Part shown: positions 1 through 10,868 of the stretch, one piece after another
Layout of the letters: each line of letters begins with the position of its first letter
How positions within the stretch are numbered: the first letter of the stretch is position 1
DNA from: Lichtheimia corymbifera B2541
Lineage: Eukaryota > Mucoromycota > Mucoromycetes > Mucorales > Lichtheimiaceae
Assembly (NCBI GenBank): GCA_000697475.1
Contig: JNEU01001007.1
Coordinates: forward strand, 42,352 to 106,351
Reading direction: 5' to 3'
DNA: 64,000 nucleotides
The notes under the pieces: generated by a model
Database searches by the model: none
What the model was told of the DNA's origin: nothing
Seen by the model: only the letters and a program-made list of their open reading frames with translations
Made by a program: the position numbers and the translations under genes

Positions 1-1113
1 AAGAGGCAGGCGTGAAACGCTTTTTGGGTTTTATAGGCTCAACAATGAGTAATCGCCGACATAGACCCTTTCCTCTTATGCAATCTTGTATTTTCGATAA
101 GGAGACAAAAAATATCAAAAGTGATGCTATCATGTGCTGTGCCGTAAACATATCGCCACCATGCATAAGCTCTACCGATATCGTTATCATCCATGTAAGC
201 CTTCCTTGGAATTTTGGCTACCGCTTTCTTTCCCACGTCATTTGTCACGTTGTTTATTCTTCTTGTCAGCTTTATCCACTCACCAAACATCGTCATTCAA
301 TTCATACTCACATTGTGCAACCCCAGATGATTGTCGTCATTGAGGAGCCTGGTGCGTCGTTCCTGAACGGGGTCTTGAGACGGGTGATGGTAGTGGTGAT
401 GTAGCACATGGCTCTTACTAACCATCGTGCTCGGTGCTCTGTCACACCATGAGTCGTAAAGCATTTGAGCGCCCGTGCTGATAAATGTCGCATGCTGCAT
501 GCTTATTACAACTTTTCCACCCAATCCATTTCACGCTCTTCATGATCTGCTACATGAATAAGGATAGATCATTTATTATACATACACTTATGATTGGTAA
601 AACTTTCTTTATAGCCTTGGATACATCACCTTTTGCATCTACAACAATCCCCAACAGTGATTATAGTGTGGCTGCATATGAAAGGTTTCTCCGACAACCT
701 GCTTCGACCCATTCTTCATCTTATTCAAAAGACTTTTTCATCTTTGAATCCATCTTGCCAAAAGGGGATTGCCGTCTGTAACTTGTGACAGTGTGTATGC
801 TATATGCATTGCATCCCTATCGGTCACAGCTATAGCCATACTCAAATAGTAGGGGAGGGGAAAGAATCGATTGTCGTTCTTTTGGTATCGATGGTCTTTT
901 TATTACTCCATCCACGTTGGCATGGAAACCTGTAAAGAGCCCCTGATCATCCCAATCACTCAATTTGTCGTCATTCACGTATTCTCTTAATATGATTTTC
1001 ATGAGTGTATTGAAGAAAGAATATACAGTGCAATGGGTAATAAAGATATGATGAGATGGGGAGGATGTAATAGGGTCAAAAGCTGGATACTGTTGTCATG
1101 CTGTTGAAAGTGT
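1..1113. other. No gene recognised; left edge and region downstream of COQ7
   Basis: Short overlapping reading frames occur on both strands, but none has a recognisable domain, signal peptide or splice-consistent extension. The last ~300 bases probably include the COQ7 3' untranslated region, since that gene ends at 1114 on the minus strand. Nothing else is supported here. Confidence 0.5.
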
Positions 1114-1860
1114 CTATACGCGCTCGGCGACATAAATAGCAGCCTTACAGCCTTGCATGATGACTGATTTGAGTACGCCATGGAAGGGAGCTTGGTGAGC
1201 ATCATGTTCGATAGCAATATCATGGTGTTCCAATTCCTCATCTCTAAACTGGGCCACTGTCTATAAACATATATAATTGAGTGATTAGCAAGAGAAGAGC
1301 ATAATGAGTTCTTTTGTTACCTTGCCGAGTTCTTCCAAGTCAGGATTGGCGTCTATCATCTTGACAATGGTACGCAGCTGATCATCATAGTGGTTTCCAA
1401 TAACGGTCTCGACAGCTTCTGTGCACGCCATGGCTGCTTCTTTGCCCATCAATGCTGTACCAGCGCCAACTGCGAATCCTGCCACTTCCCACAATGGACG
1501 TAATAGACTTGGACGTACACGCATATCACCCACAAGCTGGTCAAAACGCTCCAAATGATGCTTTTCTTGGTCCCACATTTCTTGCAAGATAGGACGTAGC
1601 TTCTTGTCGCGTCCCAATACAGCCATTTGTCCCATGTAAATATAATAGGCACCCACTTCGCCAGACTGGTCGACACGAATCATTGGATCCAATACCTCCT
1701 TTTCTTTAGGTGTCAAGGGTCCCAGTCGTCGTTGCTGTTGTTGTTGTTGTTCACCTTGTTGGCCTTGTGTTGCACCTGTTTGTCCGGCACCATTGGTAGC
1801 TGTTGCCATGGCACGTGTCAATGTAGGGCGTAGTGAAGTAATGCGTCGACTAGCAAGCAT
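1114..1860 (-). CDS. COQ7: 5-demethoxyubiquinone hydroxylase, mitochondrial (COQ7/CAT5)
   Basis: Two exons (1321-1860 and 1114-1260) separated by a 60-bp GT-AG intron give 228 residues. COQ7 is the di-iron enzyme that hydroxylates demethoxyubiquinone in coenzyme Q synthesis on the matrix face of the inner mitochondrial membrane. The iron ligands are visible: DQSGEVGAYY, then WDQEKHHLERF (ExxH), a glutamate in the ACTEAVETVIGNHYDDQL helix, and DEELEHHDIAIEHDA (second ExxH) in exon 2. I chose the ATG at 1860 because it opens an Arg/Ser/Thr-rich mitochondrial presequence (MLASRRITSLRPTLTRAM); an in-frame ATG at 1953 would add 31 residues. A Gln-rich stretch separates presequence and enzyme. It diverges from the CFAP20 gene across 157 bp that must hold both promoters. 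Identification is secure. Confidence 0.96.
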
Positions 1861-2017
1861 CTTTGACAATGCGCGGAAATGCGGAGAGAAGGTATGGAGA
1901 GTGAAAGAGCGTGGTGGTAGTGGTGGCAGTTCATTATCGGCAGATAAACACAAAATCAGCTGTTTGGATTCTTTGTCCTCCTCCTCACTCCACCCTATTT
2001 ACCCGCAGGAACTTGAC

Positions 2018-2904
2018 ATGTTCAAAAACACCTTTCAGGCATGCGTCACTCATTGAACAACCAGGCCACCAGAACTGCGTTCTCATGAATATAAATAGTC
2101 TGGTTTCCTTTCCATCTTATACAGCATTGGGCAAGTATTCACTCTCCATGGACACACGACGATCGCCTTTGACTGACACACGTCTTTCAGTACTGAGCCG
2201 TTACAGCTATGGCATCAACAACTCCCTATATCCGACAATGACAATGACGACAACGACAACAACAAACAACCTATAGCACATATCGATTTCGTAGAGGACG
2301 ATCTTATCAGCTCCAAAGTGATCGAATTACTCTCTCCCAATCTTGCAGAGACATACATCACGTGTCCCTCCATCCCAGATCGCACACTTGGTATCAAGCT
2401 TCCATTCATTGTTCTCTTGGCAAAGAACCTCGGCAAATACTTTTCTTTTGAAGTTCAAGTACTGGATGATAAGGGGATTACTCGGCGATTTCGTGCATCC
2501 AATTACCAGGTCAGGTATTGAGAAAGCGTGTGTGTGTGTGTGTGTGTGTGTGTGGTTATGATTCAAGGCCCACATTGACAGGTAATCTTATAGATGGTAA
2601 CACGGGTCAAACCTTACATCACGACCATGCCTATGCGCCTTGATCCAGGGTGGAATCAAATTGTCTTTGACTTGGCGGATTATGTGAAGCGTGCATATGG
2701 CACCAATTATGTCGAGACAACTCGTGTCACCATTCACGCCAACTGCCGGTTACGTCGCATCTACTTTACTGATAGGCTTTATGCCGAAGAAGAATTACCA
2801 GCAGAATTCAAGCTGTTTTTACCGGTAAGCATCGAAATGATATTATTGCTATCCGCATTTCTTTTTCTCATGCCATCCATCTGTAGATTCAAAGAGCGGC
2901 ATAA
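2018..2904 (+). CDS. CFAP20: CFAP20 / BUG22 family protein
   Basis: Five exons (2018-2038, 2099-2130, 2191-2509, 2594-2824, 2887-2904) encode 206 residues. The hallmark blocks of this very conserved family are present: the MFKNTFQ start, [69 protein letters not shown] and [15 protein letters not shown]20 is an inner-junction protein of axonemal doublet microtubules and also affects tubulin modification; some non-ciliated lineages keep it. Introns 1 and 2 start with GC rather than GT. Only these boundaries restore the family sequence, because reading through either site meets a stop. Between the second exon and the FVEDDL block there is a lineage-specific Asn/Asp-rich stretch. Intron 3 carries a GT microsatellite. 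Identification is secure. Confidence 0.95.
2528..2554 (+). repeat. (GT)n microsatellite inside CFAP20 intron 3
   Basis: A run of alternating G and T of about 27 bases lies just after the donor at 2510 within the 84-bp intron. It is removed by splicing, so length variation should not change the protein. Confidence 0.9.
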
Positions 2905-3104
2905 ACACGTTCCATACATACCACCAGCAATCACAAGACATGTAAACTAGAAAAGGATGGGTACTGTACGATAGAATGGGTTGAATGAAATATTAACACT
3001 TATATAAAAACGAATAACTTGAGAACAATGAGCAAATGAAGAAGGATGAAGGAGGAGATAAGAGGGAAATGGTATTCTTTGTATGAACAAGCACCTTAAA
3101 CCAG

Positions 3105-4174
3105 TTATGGTGCAAGCTCAGATAGAACAACGACTTCTTGATGTTGCTTGATTTCAAGCTTCATGGGCTTTTCAGCAGAAGAAAGTTGCGATGCCTTGAC
3201 AGTGCATTGCATTTCTGAAGGATGCATGGCCACTATAATATGTCCAGTGATGATTAGCAACCGCCATGATACACATATAGTGGTTAAAGTAATGACTTAC
3301 CCCAATGTACACCAACAACGACGAGCGAACCAGTCTACAATACCATACCCATTGTCAGTATTATGAATCAATGCGAAAGAAGAGAGAAAAGACACTTACA
3401 ATCGAAATGACACTCGTTTCCAACAGACCACGTGTCTGACCATCCAATCCAATGAGAAGACAATAATTGACAGCGGAGGCGAGCAATGCCATGGTGGTGG
3501 CTACAATACTGCGTTGGGCAATGATACGAAGCGACACAGCTTGATGGGCAGTTTGTTGAGCAACGCTTGGATAAAAGGCGTATTTAACAAAGAATCCCGT
3601 GTACAATAGTGAAAGTAGGATATCATAAGCCAACGTAGTGACTGAAGCTGGTAGTTGGAAGCCGATGGTACAATGATATGGATACGAGTCGGCAACCATT
3701 TGAATACGATACACGATCTGCAACACAAACAGGGCAAGATAGGGCACTAAGAGACCCAAATGGATCAAGTACATGGGTGTTCGTAGACGACTGGTTTTGG
3801 GTACTGAGATGATATAGATCTGCATCATATATTATAAGTATTTGCTTCCGCCTCCGCTTATGCATCCTTTAGCTTTTTTTTACCTTTTCGATGAAATACA
3901 AATACAGCACAATCTTGACGATGGTATAAACAATGATGCAATTGAATATGCTAACACCACAAGAGATGTAGTTGCCATTGTTGGTGCTGTTGGCCATGCA
4001 TGTAATGATATCAAAAATCCACATGGTTGTGTAGAGTGTCAACAAGAGTCCTCGGATATAATAAAGGGGTCGCTCGATGCTGGCAATTTTACGTCCAAAG
4101 AGGAGCGATACGATGGTCACGCAAATGACACTGATCACCTCGGCAACGATTTCATACGCGTCAGGCGTGTACAT
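3105..4174 (-). CDS. Seven-transmembrane protein of unknown function (GPCR-like topology)
   Basis: Four exons (3884-4174, 3400-3819, 3301-3334, 3105-3232) join in phase to give 290 residues. I see seven hydrophobic segments: three in exon 1 (around residues 8-28, 37-60, 72-95), three in exon 2 (TPMYLIHLGLLVPYLALFV; LAYDILLSLLYTGFFVKYAF; ATTMALLASAVNYCLLIGL) and one spanning exons 2-4 (SVISITGSLVVVGVHW), followed by a short soluble tail ending in ELAP. There is no signal peptide and no catalytic motif. The layout of short loops, seven helices and a C-terminal tail fits a serpentine receptor-like protein, but I do not recognise the family and no ligand or G-protein coupling can be inferred. Upstream (4300-4470) the coding strand is pyrimidine-rich, as expected for a fungal promoter. 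Confidence 0.8.
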
Positions 4175-5429
4175 TTTTAGTGGTGGTGGTGGTAGGTTGG
4201 GCTGTGTGTGTAATGATGCAAATATTGATGGCTGTTTTCAATATACAATTGGTTGGGTCGTTCGTTTACTGCAGGTACATATATCACGAATCTCGCTGGT
4301 TTTGTTGAGCAGTTCTTTTTTGACTCGCAAGAAAGAAAAAAGGAGATCCAAAAGATTTTATATGAAGCGCAGTAAAAAGGTGATGAAAGAAGGCGTGTAT
4401 GTGTATAAGGGCGTATGTACAATAAGGCAAAGAAGAAGAAAAAGAAAAAGAAAAAAGAGACGCGTTTGGGGGCGGACAGGTTCTGGGTTATGGGATCCTC
4501 TCGCTTTTGCAACCCATATGGTAGATGAGAGCTGTGTGTTACAAGGTCACCGCTTCGACAAAAAAGAGAGGGATCATCCTTTTCGTCTCCGACTGTGTAC
4601 CTGCAAAAAAATCTTCTCATGTGTACTCATCCTCACGAGGTATTCGGTTCATTACTTACATCTACGTATCGTGGAGCTAGACATCAACAATAATCAAACA
4701 TCATACCACAGGCACACAAAAGGGAGCTTCTTTGTATTGCTTTTCGAGTACAAAGGGGTTCGATCAGGCTGCGGTGTAGCGTGATACAGGTTGCGTGAAA
4801 TCACAAATACAAATACCACCAGTACACAGACACACGCGGCCCATTCCTTTGGCAGGGTTGACCCGAGTTCTCGTTTCTCCTCGTCCTCCTCTTCCGTCAG
4901 GAAAAATTGTGCTGTGGTTGGGCAACTTTCATTTTATTTGCTGATGTGCCAAACCCAAAAAAGAAGTACGCTTTGACGATCGCTCGTGAAAAAGCAGCGT
5001 TTGTCGTGCTTGTAACTTTTCCAAAGCCACGTTCAATGGCATATCCTTTGTTACAACATTGGATGCATTAGTATAGTATGCACAGGAAAGGATAGGTTCA
5101 AGCAGTAATATATGATCAATCTGCCAATCTCTCCATTTTTGCCTCATCGGTTAAACTAACGACGACTACAGCCAAATGATTGAAACAATAAACGTACATC
5201 TTTATTGGAACTCCCCTTCTTATTTTTACACTGGATCTTCCGTAATGTTTGGATCATGATATTATAGATGATGAACAGCAGATGGCGATGATAAAACAAG
5301 GAGTACTATTATTTATCAAGGGACGTCAAGCCAATTATGGTAGTGTTATATAGGATTGTCAATTATTGCCTATTATGTGGAATTGGATATATGAAAAGTA
5401 GGGGAATGTTTTGGCAAAGGCGTTCTCCT
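4175..5429. other. Intergenic, no gene recognised
   Basis: This stretch contains the promoter of the seven-TM gene and the region downstream of TSC10. The purine-rich tract at about 4330-4470 creates long low-complexity reading frames on both strands that look artefactual. A 72-codon minus-strand frame (4929-5147) has no recognisable features. Confidence 0.5.
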
Positions 5430-6841
5430 TCATTTAGTATGTTTGACGACGTAATCCATGTAAAGAGCGTAGATAGATCCTGCAGGCTATTAAACGTCTT
5501 GTTAATCAAGTTGAATCTAACGCTCAATATGGCTGACTACAAACCTGTCCAACAATGGCCATCAGTGAATCAAGAATAAAGCTATTTGATGGATTGACAC
5601 CTGTCAACAAGAATTAGCATTTGCAAAATGATTATCCATTCCTCTCGGTCCACATACCTCGAGTGGCGCTACGAAGAACTTCTGCGATGAATTCATTGGT
5701 GATCATATAATGGCCAGCTTCCAGACCTAAACATGTACTTGAGTTAACCATTTCTCTGGTTGTTGCATGACCAACGTTCTTTGGACCTACCCTTGATCAA
5801 GGACTTTGCACAATCCGCAGGTGGTACAGGAATGCTGACACCCTCGATAATCCTGGTAACCTTGGGCTTGGTCAAGTTCTAGAATGTATAAAAGTCATTA
5901 TGCATCGCAAGGTACTTTTTGATACCGTTACATACCTCGGTGACAAAACCGGGAGTGTCAAGGTTGCCAGGCATATAAATGTGAACGTCGATACCGTACA
6001 TTTTGAGTTCATTGCGAAGACTATCGGCTAAACCACGCAAAGCAAACTTTGTAGGGGAGTAGGCAGCGTAACCAGCAACACCGATAAGACCAGCCATGGA
6101 AGAAACAAATACAATCTTGCCATCCTTGATACCAGTATCTCGCATACGCAGCGTTGCTTGCTATGATACGAAAGCCTGTCAATTCTTTTCCCTCTTATTT
6201 GATCCCCCAATCTCTTGATGGATACTTACATGTGCTACGTATACTTGTCCAAGGTAGTTGAGCTTTGACAAATATTCGAAATCCTCCACAGTATGATCGA
6301 CGAACAACTTGGGATAAGCGGCACCTATGGTTGGATGTCAATGACATGCGTGCAATGATATCTTTTTGATTGATTTACCTGCACAAGCACAGACAATCTC
6401 GGGATCACCATCCATCTTGACTTTGGCTTCATCAAAAGCTCGGATGACATCGGCATTGGAAGTCATATCAGCACTCACAGTAACCACGCGCTGATCGTCG
6501 TTCACCTTGTGGGCCTAACGAACGAACACGATATGTTTTAGATACGGCTGTTTGACATCATCGATACAATATCCTCACGAACAACATACCTCAAGCTCTT
6601 TGGCAGCCTTGTCCAATTCAGATTGACGTCTTGCCACAATGGTAACATTGGCGCCCTTCTTAATGAGTTCGATAGCGAGTGCTTTGCCGAGACCTGTGCT
6701 GCCACCGGTAATGAAGCAATGTTTTCCAGCTGGTTTGAAAGGTTTGCGTGTGAGTCGGTTGTAAATGACATCTGCCGAGACAGCAACAAGCAATGCAGCT
6801 GCTAAGGCGATAACAACGGATGCCCAAGTTGGAAGAGCCAT
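5430..6841 (-). CDS. TSC10: 3-ketodihydrosphingosine reductase (TSC10/KDSR)
   Basis: Eight exons (6590-6841, 6379-6514, 6230-6324, 5936-6160, 5791-5878, 5658-5726, 5545-5600, 5430-5486) give 325 residues, with all phases consistent. This short-chain dehydrogenase uses NADPH to reduce 3-ketodihydrosphingosine to dihydrosphingosine, the second step of sphingolipid synthesis, at the ER membrane. Evidence: an N-terminal membrane anchor (ASVVIALAAALLVAVSADVI), the Rossmann motif CFITGGSTGLGKALA, the catalytic serine in IVFVSSMAGLIG, the YSPTKF Tyr-Lys pair followed by ALRGLADSLRNEL, and MPGNLDTPGF. The C-terminus adds a second hydrophobic segment and ends in VVKHTK. The ATG at 6841 is the first in frame. 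It is divergent from the secreted repeat-protein gene. Confidence 0.95.
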
Positions 6842-7277
6842 TATGCCTTTCCCCCCAACCAACCCCCGTTCCCCTGAATTCCCAGTTCGGTGTCAAAGAA
6901 ACTCCCCCTTTGGATCATCCATTGCTCTCCCCTTCTTTCATATGCACAATTGTATGCTTTGACGCGTGCATGAAATAAAGCGAACAACAGATGACAACTC
7001 ACGGTTAATGTTCAATCAAGTATGTCTCGTATATCACATATTCGACGTTATCAAAGATAAGGCATGTAGGCATGAACACTCTCCCTCACTCATATTCTTG
7101 CCATCATTGTCAGATTCCTCATCTTCCTCCTCTGCCTCTCTCCCCCGTTTTCACATTCCAATAATCACATCATCTCTTGTCTTTATAGGGGTGTGTTGGT
7201 TAATGTCATGATAATAAAAAGGTATAAAAATATGGGCCACCACAGCCTTTACATTTTATTCATCATCTTGTTGAAAT
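6842..7277. other. Divergent promoter region between TSC10 and the repeat-protein gene
   Basis: This stretch separates the start of TSC10 (minus) from the start at 7278 (plus). It contains pyrimidine-rich stretches on the plus strand at about 7080-7160 and a TATA-like element at 7223-7230. No gene is seen in it. Confidence 0.6.
7223..7230 (+). promoter_or_regulatory. TATA-like element upstream of secreted repeat-protein gene
   Basis: TATAAAAA lies 48-55 bp upstream of the ATG at 7278. That position suits a TATA box with a very short 5' untranslated region. Similar elements precede other secreted-protein genes in this window. Confidence 0.55.
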
Positions 7278-8003
7278 ATGGCACGAGGCACTTTAGTTTT
7301 CATTTCTACTGCGATTGCATTGTTCCTGACAGCAGCCGTAACCAACGCAGCACCAGCTGTGGATTCTCGTCTTGAAAACACTGATACCAAGTTTACCAAA
7401 GCTTCCCATGATATCTTTAATGCCCACAAATTGGCACGACGCGAAGATCGTAGCGACCAACAACATCGTGATGTAAATGCTGATATCGTTGAGGATGAAC
7501 GTGACCATCAGGAGACTGACGAAGAAGAACCTGAGGAATACGGACCTAAAGAACAACACAAAAAGCGCGAAGACCGTAGCGATCAACATCATCGTGATAA
7601 AGACGCTGATATTGACGAAAAAGAACCCGAGGAATACGAGCCTAAAGAACACCACAAAAAGCGTGAGGACCGTAGTGATCAACAACATCGAGATGTAAAC
7701 GCTGATATCGTTGAAGATGAACGTAATCATCAAGAGGTTGACGAAGAAGAACCCGAGGAATATGGACCTAAAGAACATCACAAAAAGCGTGAAGATCGCA
7801 GTGATCAACAACACCGTGATGTAAACGCTGATGTTGACGAAAAAGAACCTGAGGAATACGAGCCTAAAGAACATCACAAAAAGCGTGAAGACCGTAGTGA
7901 TCAGCACGATCGTGATCGACACAAGAAAACTGAAAAAGAAGAGCACGAAGAGGAGGAGGAAGAAGAAGAGGAAGAGGAAGAGGAAGAGGAAAACGAAGCA
8001 TAA
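7278..8003 (+). CDS. Secreted acidic repeat protein with Kex2-type KKR sites (KEP-like)
   Basis: Single-exon, 241 residues. Residues 1-24 form a classic signal peptide (core FISTAIALFLTAAV, cleavage near TNA/AP). After a ~30-residue spacer ending in LARR come repeats that each begin EDRSDQ and end HKKR: residues 56-97, 98-129, 130-171, 172-203, then a last truncated copy (204-241) running into a poly-Glu tail. Every unit is preceded by a dibasic or tribasic site, the layout of kexin-processed fungal precursors (ustilago Rep1, KEP proteins, mating-factor precursors). Processing would release highly charged peptides of about 30-40 residues. No cysteines are present in the repeats. Function unknown; alternatively the basic sites are simply part of a charged hydrophilic repeat. 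A long antisense frame exists only because of the repeat. Confidence 0.88.
   Translation: MARGTLVFISTAIALFLTAAVTNAAPAVDSRLENTDTKFTKASHDIFNAHKLARREDRSDQQHRDVNADIVEDERDHQETDEEEPEEYGPKEQHKKREDRSDQHHRDKDADIDEKEPEEYEPKEHHKKREDRSDQQHRDVNADIVEDERNHQEVDEEEPEEYGPKEHHKKREDRSDQQHRDVNADVDEKEPEEYEPKEHHKKREDRSDQHDRDRHKKTEKEEHEEEEEEEEEEEEEEENEA
7443..7886 (+). repeat. Tandem duplication of a 222-bp unit (each = 42-aa + 32-aa subrepeat)
   Basis: Subrepeats alternate in length 42-32-42-32 residues. Units 7443-7664 and 7665-7886 are therefore two copies of a higher-order repeat, best explained by duplication of an already duplicated pair. Differences are mostly synonymous or conservative. The partial fifth copy starts at 7887. 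Confidence 0.85.
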
Positions 8004-8329
8004 ACGATTAAAGCACGTGTAGTAATCAAGACATTTTTTGCATATGTGACAGCACCCATAATAAACATCTACATACATTTTAAAGCACAAGAGCACTACT
8101 CTGGATGATTCCTTGCGCCTTACAAGAAGCAGACAGATTAGCCTTATTTGCCGAGTTAGCATAGCCGATCCTGATCTACATGTTAAACACGTGATGAGCT
8201 TGGTGCTGTTTAATTGTGATTCCAATTTTATTTCTTTCATGTATGAACAAAATAGATAATGGTATGTAGAGGGGAAAAATGTCATATACATATAAGAAAA
8301 GGCAGGTTGTGTATATTTGTGAGTGATCT
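8004..8329. other. Convergent intergenic region, no gene
   Basis: This stretch lies between the stop at 8003 (plus) and the CBS/PB1 gene stop at 8330 (minus). It should hold both 3' untranslated regions. No other feature is visible. Confidence 0.6.
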
Positions 8330-10868
8330 CTAACGATGCCTTGGGCTTACACGCGAATAAGCAAATACGCCAAGAATGACCACACCAAGGAAAGCAATGG
8401 CTGCTGGTAGCATAAGTTCTTGTGGGAAACCAGTAGCTGATCCATCATTGGAATAATACCCCAAGTCACTATCATCACTGTCATACCTCCTGGAGCTACG
8501 CTTGGAACGACGTTTACTACGGCGATGACCGCTGCTGCTATGGCTGCGCTCCATGTGCCCTTTTTCAAGGTGTGGCATATACTTTGCTGCTGGTTCATCA
8601 GGCACGGGTGACATGGTACTGGCAGCCGTTGTTGATCCATTTGGAAACATTTGTACAGGAGAATCTACACGCACAGGTGTATCGGGTTGGGATGCAAGAC
8701 CCATGACAGGCGTTGTTGTAGTAGTTGTGGTACCAGCAGCTGTGGTTGTACGTGATGCTTCGGGTCGACTGGAATCATGCACAAAAAGCTTCACTCGATC
8801 CTGTCCAAGTTTACGTGCCAATTGTACCGAGTCTTGCAGGTCGGCATCCGACGTGATCAATACCTCGTCATTCTCATCATCCAAGTATGATACGGTTAAC
8901 CAATCTTCATTGCCGTTATCAGCATCCGAGGGAATATGTTCGCCAATCACTTTACGTCGAATGGTTTCAAGAAGCTGATTATAATTGTTGATAGGTGATG
9001 TAAACCGATGGGTCTTGCCACATGCAGAAGTAAACTTGAATGCAAATGTGCCATCGCCAGTCATACCACGGCTGCTATGCTGTCTCGACATGTACTGAGA
9101 CGATGAATGTGCAGAAAGGCTGTCCTCGTTGTTGGCTACCATGCTAGCTGACTCGTTGGGAGTAATCTCAGGGAATCCTTGCAGTTGTGAAAAGGATGCA
9201 GAAGGTTCAGGTGAAATAGCATTCAAGGCTGAAGGAGCATGATGACCAGGATGATGAAGTGAAGAAAGAGGGTCCGAAGATTGAGATTCGCTCTCTCCAG
9301 CATCAGCACCAAAGCTATCCCAAAATCGTGACCACATTGGACCCTCTCCATCATTGCCTTGTATACTATGGATCTAAATATAAAAGCATTTAATATCCCC
9401 TTTATATTTTTGCACCGTGTTTTACCACTCATACCTGCTCCAATGTTGCATATGTAAGTCTAAGAACATCAACCATTCCAACAATTTCTTCATCCTCCAA
9501 CACAGGTAGGTTCAAAAAATGGCCATCTACATGATTACGATGAGTATTGGTTGACCAGTAGTGGGTTCCCTATGTACTTACCATACATGCGATGCAGCGC
9601 ATCCATGATTGTGGTACGAGGCGAAGCTGTTTCTGGGTGAGGAGTCATGACACGTGATATGGAGCATGTGGCAGGGTTTAATCCAGTAGCAATCACTCTC
9701 AAAACAACGTCTTTGCTATATGGATATAGTATTAGCAGTCGTTGATGTGAATCGATTCAAGCAAACTTACGTGGTGAAAATGCCAGTCAAACCCTCACGA
9801 TCAGTAACAAGGACCGCTGTGGTATGTTGTTCCTTCATCAAACGAGCTGCATCATGCACTGTGGTCTTCATGAAAGCTTCAACGGGTGGAGAATCAGCCA
9901 ACACGGTGCTTAGATCGGGACATGACATGCGGTCACGTAGGGCTTCCATGTATTGCACAAGCTGGACTGGGCTGTTATTCCATTCTCGCTCAACACCTTC
10001 AAGAGCGTCGTATAATTTGCGTGAAGATCCATATGCTCGTTCCATCTTGTCCACTGCTTCGTATAAGCACTTTGTAATGTCCAACAAGCCGAAAATGTCT
10101 CCTTCTTCGTTACACACAGGCTGTTAATTTTTAGGTTCCGTATGTTAGATTATTGAACCTTAACACCACAGTAAAAACCGCGCCACTCTTGTTGCCAGAT
10201 ACTTGCCAAATGTCGGAAACCTCGAGACACCATCAAGTTGAGTGCATCAGTTGCAGATGTATCGGATGTCACGCACATGGGTCCTTGTGTCATGATTTGG
10301 GCTACAGTAGTCGCTCTATTATTCATTGACACTTAATATGCTACGAAATCATGATATGTGTTTTTAACTCGATTTACCTTACATCCAGTGATTCGGCGAC
10401 CACGCGATATGCTAAATCTTTTGCCTAAATCAAAGTAAGTCCTCCCATTACCATACACCCTGTCCAAACCACCCCTTTTTGAGCTATTATTACCGTAAAA
10501 ATACCACTGAGATGATCCTCTTCATCCACAACAAGGACACAATCGCTTCTTTTGGCTGCCATCAACTGAGCTGCTTCAATAACAAGTAGGTTTTCTTTCA
10601 CCGTCAAGGCTTGAGAAGGTCGAAGAGCTGATACGGTGCCTGGGATTTTGCGCGTTTGTCTAGCACGTGTGGATCCATGACGCTTTTTAGATAACTCTTG
10701 TTCAAGCTTTCTACGAATGGCCTATAGGAACAGGACACCAATGTCAATGAACAGAGCCCTGGCCGCATTGTGAAAAGACGTTACCTCATCTCTTTTTGAC
10801 TGACGCTGACGACTGATAACAGTGCTCTGATCTGAGTAATCGACACGGGACCCGGAATGTTTGGTCAT
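8330..10868 (-). CDS. CBS-domain and PB1-domain membrane protein (mug70-like)
   Basis: Eight exons (10785-10868, 10494-10721, 10378-10424, 10207-10315, 9771-10120, 9582-9715, 9435-9526, 8330-9373) give 695 residues. The N-terminal half has two pairs of CBS modules (about residues 60-165 and 225-345), with typical strings such as DCVLVVDEEDHLSGIFT, RGFRHLPVCNEEGDIFGLLD and FLNLPVLEDEEIVGMVDVLR. CBS pairs bind adenine nucleotides. A PB1 domain follows at about residues 455-548 (GTFAFKFTSACGKTHRF ... DADLQDSV). A single helix near the C-terminus (LPAAIAFLGVVILGVFAY) suggests a tail anchor. The fungal CBS-CBS-PB1-TM architecture matches S. pombe mug70-type proteins; the biochemical role is unclear. 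The intron at 10121-10206 begins with GC: reading through would break the CBS domain at RHL/PVC and reach a stop. Confidence 0.9.

Noticed and set aside
4077..4784. 235-codon plus frame and 147-codon minus frame
   Set aside because: Both arise from a purine/pyrimidine-rich tract and overlap the start of the seven-TM gene. No domain or splice support.
4929..5147. 72-codon minus frame
   Set aside because: No domain, signal peptide, TATA element or splice partner found.
7293..8291. 332-codon minus-strand frame with hydrophobic repeats
   Set aside because: It is the mirror of the repetitive, Glu/Asp/Lys-rich plus-strand gene. The plus frame has a signal peptide, regular processing sites and a TATA box.
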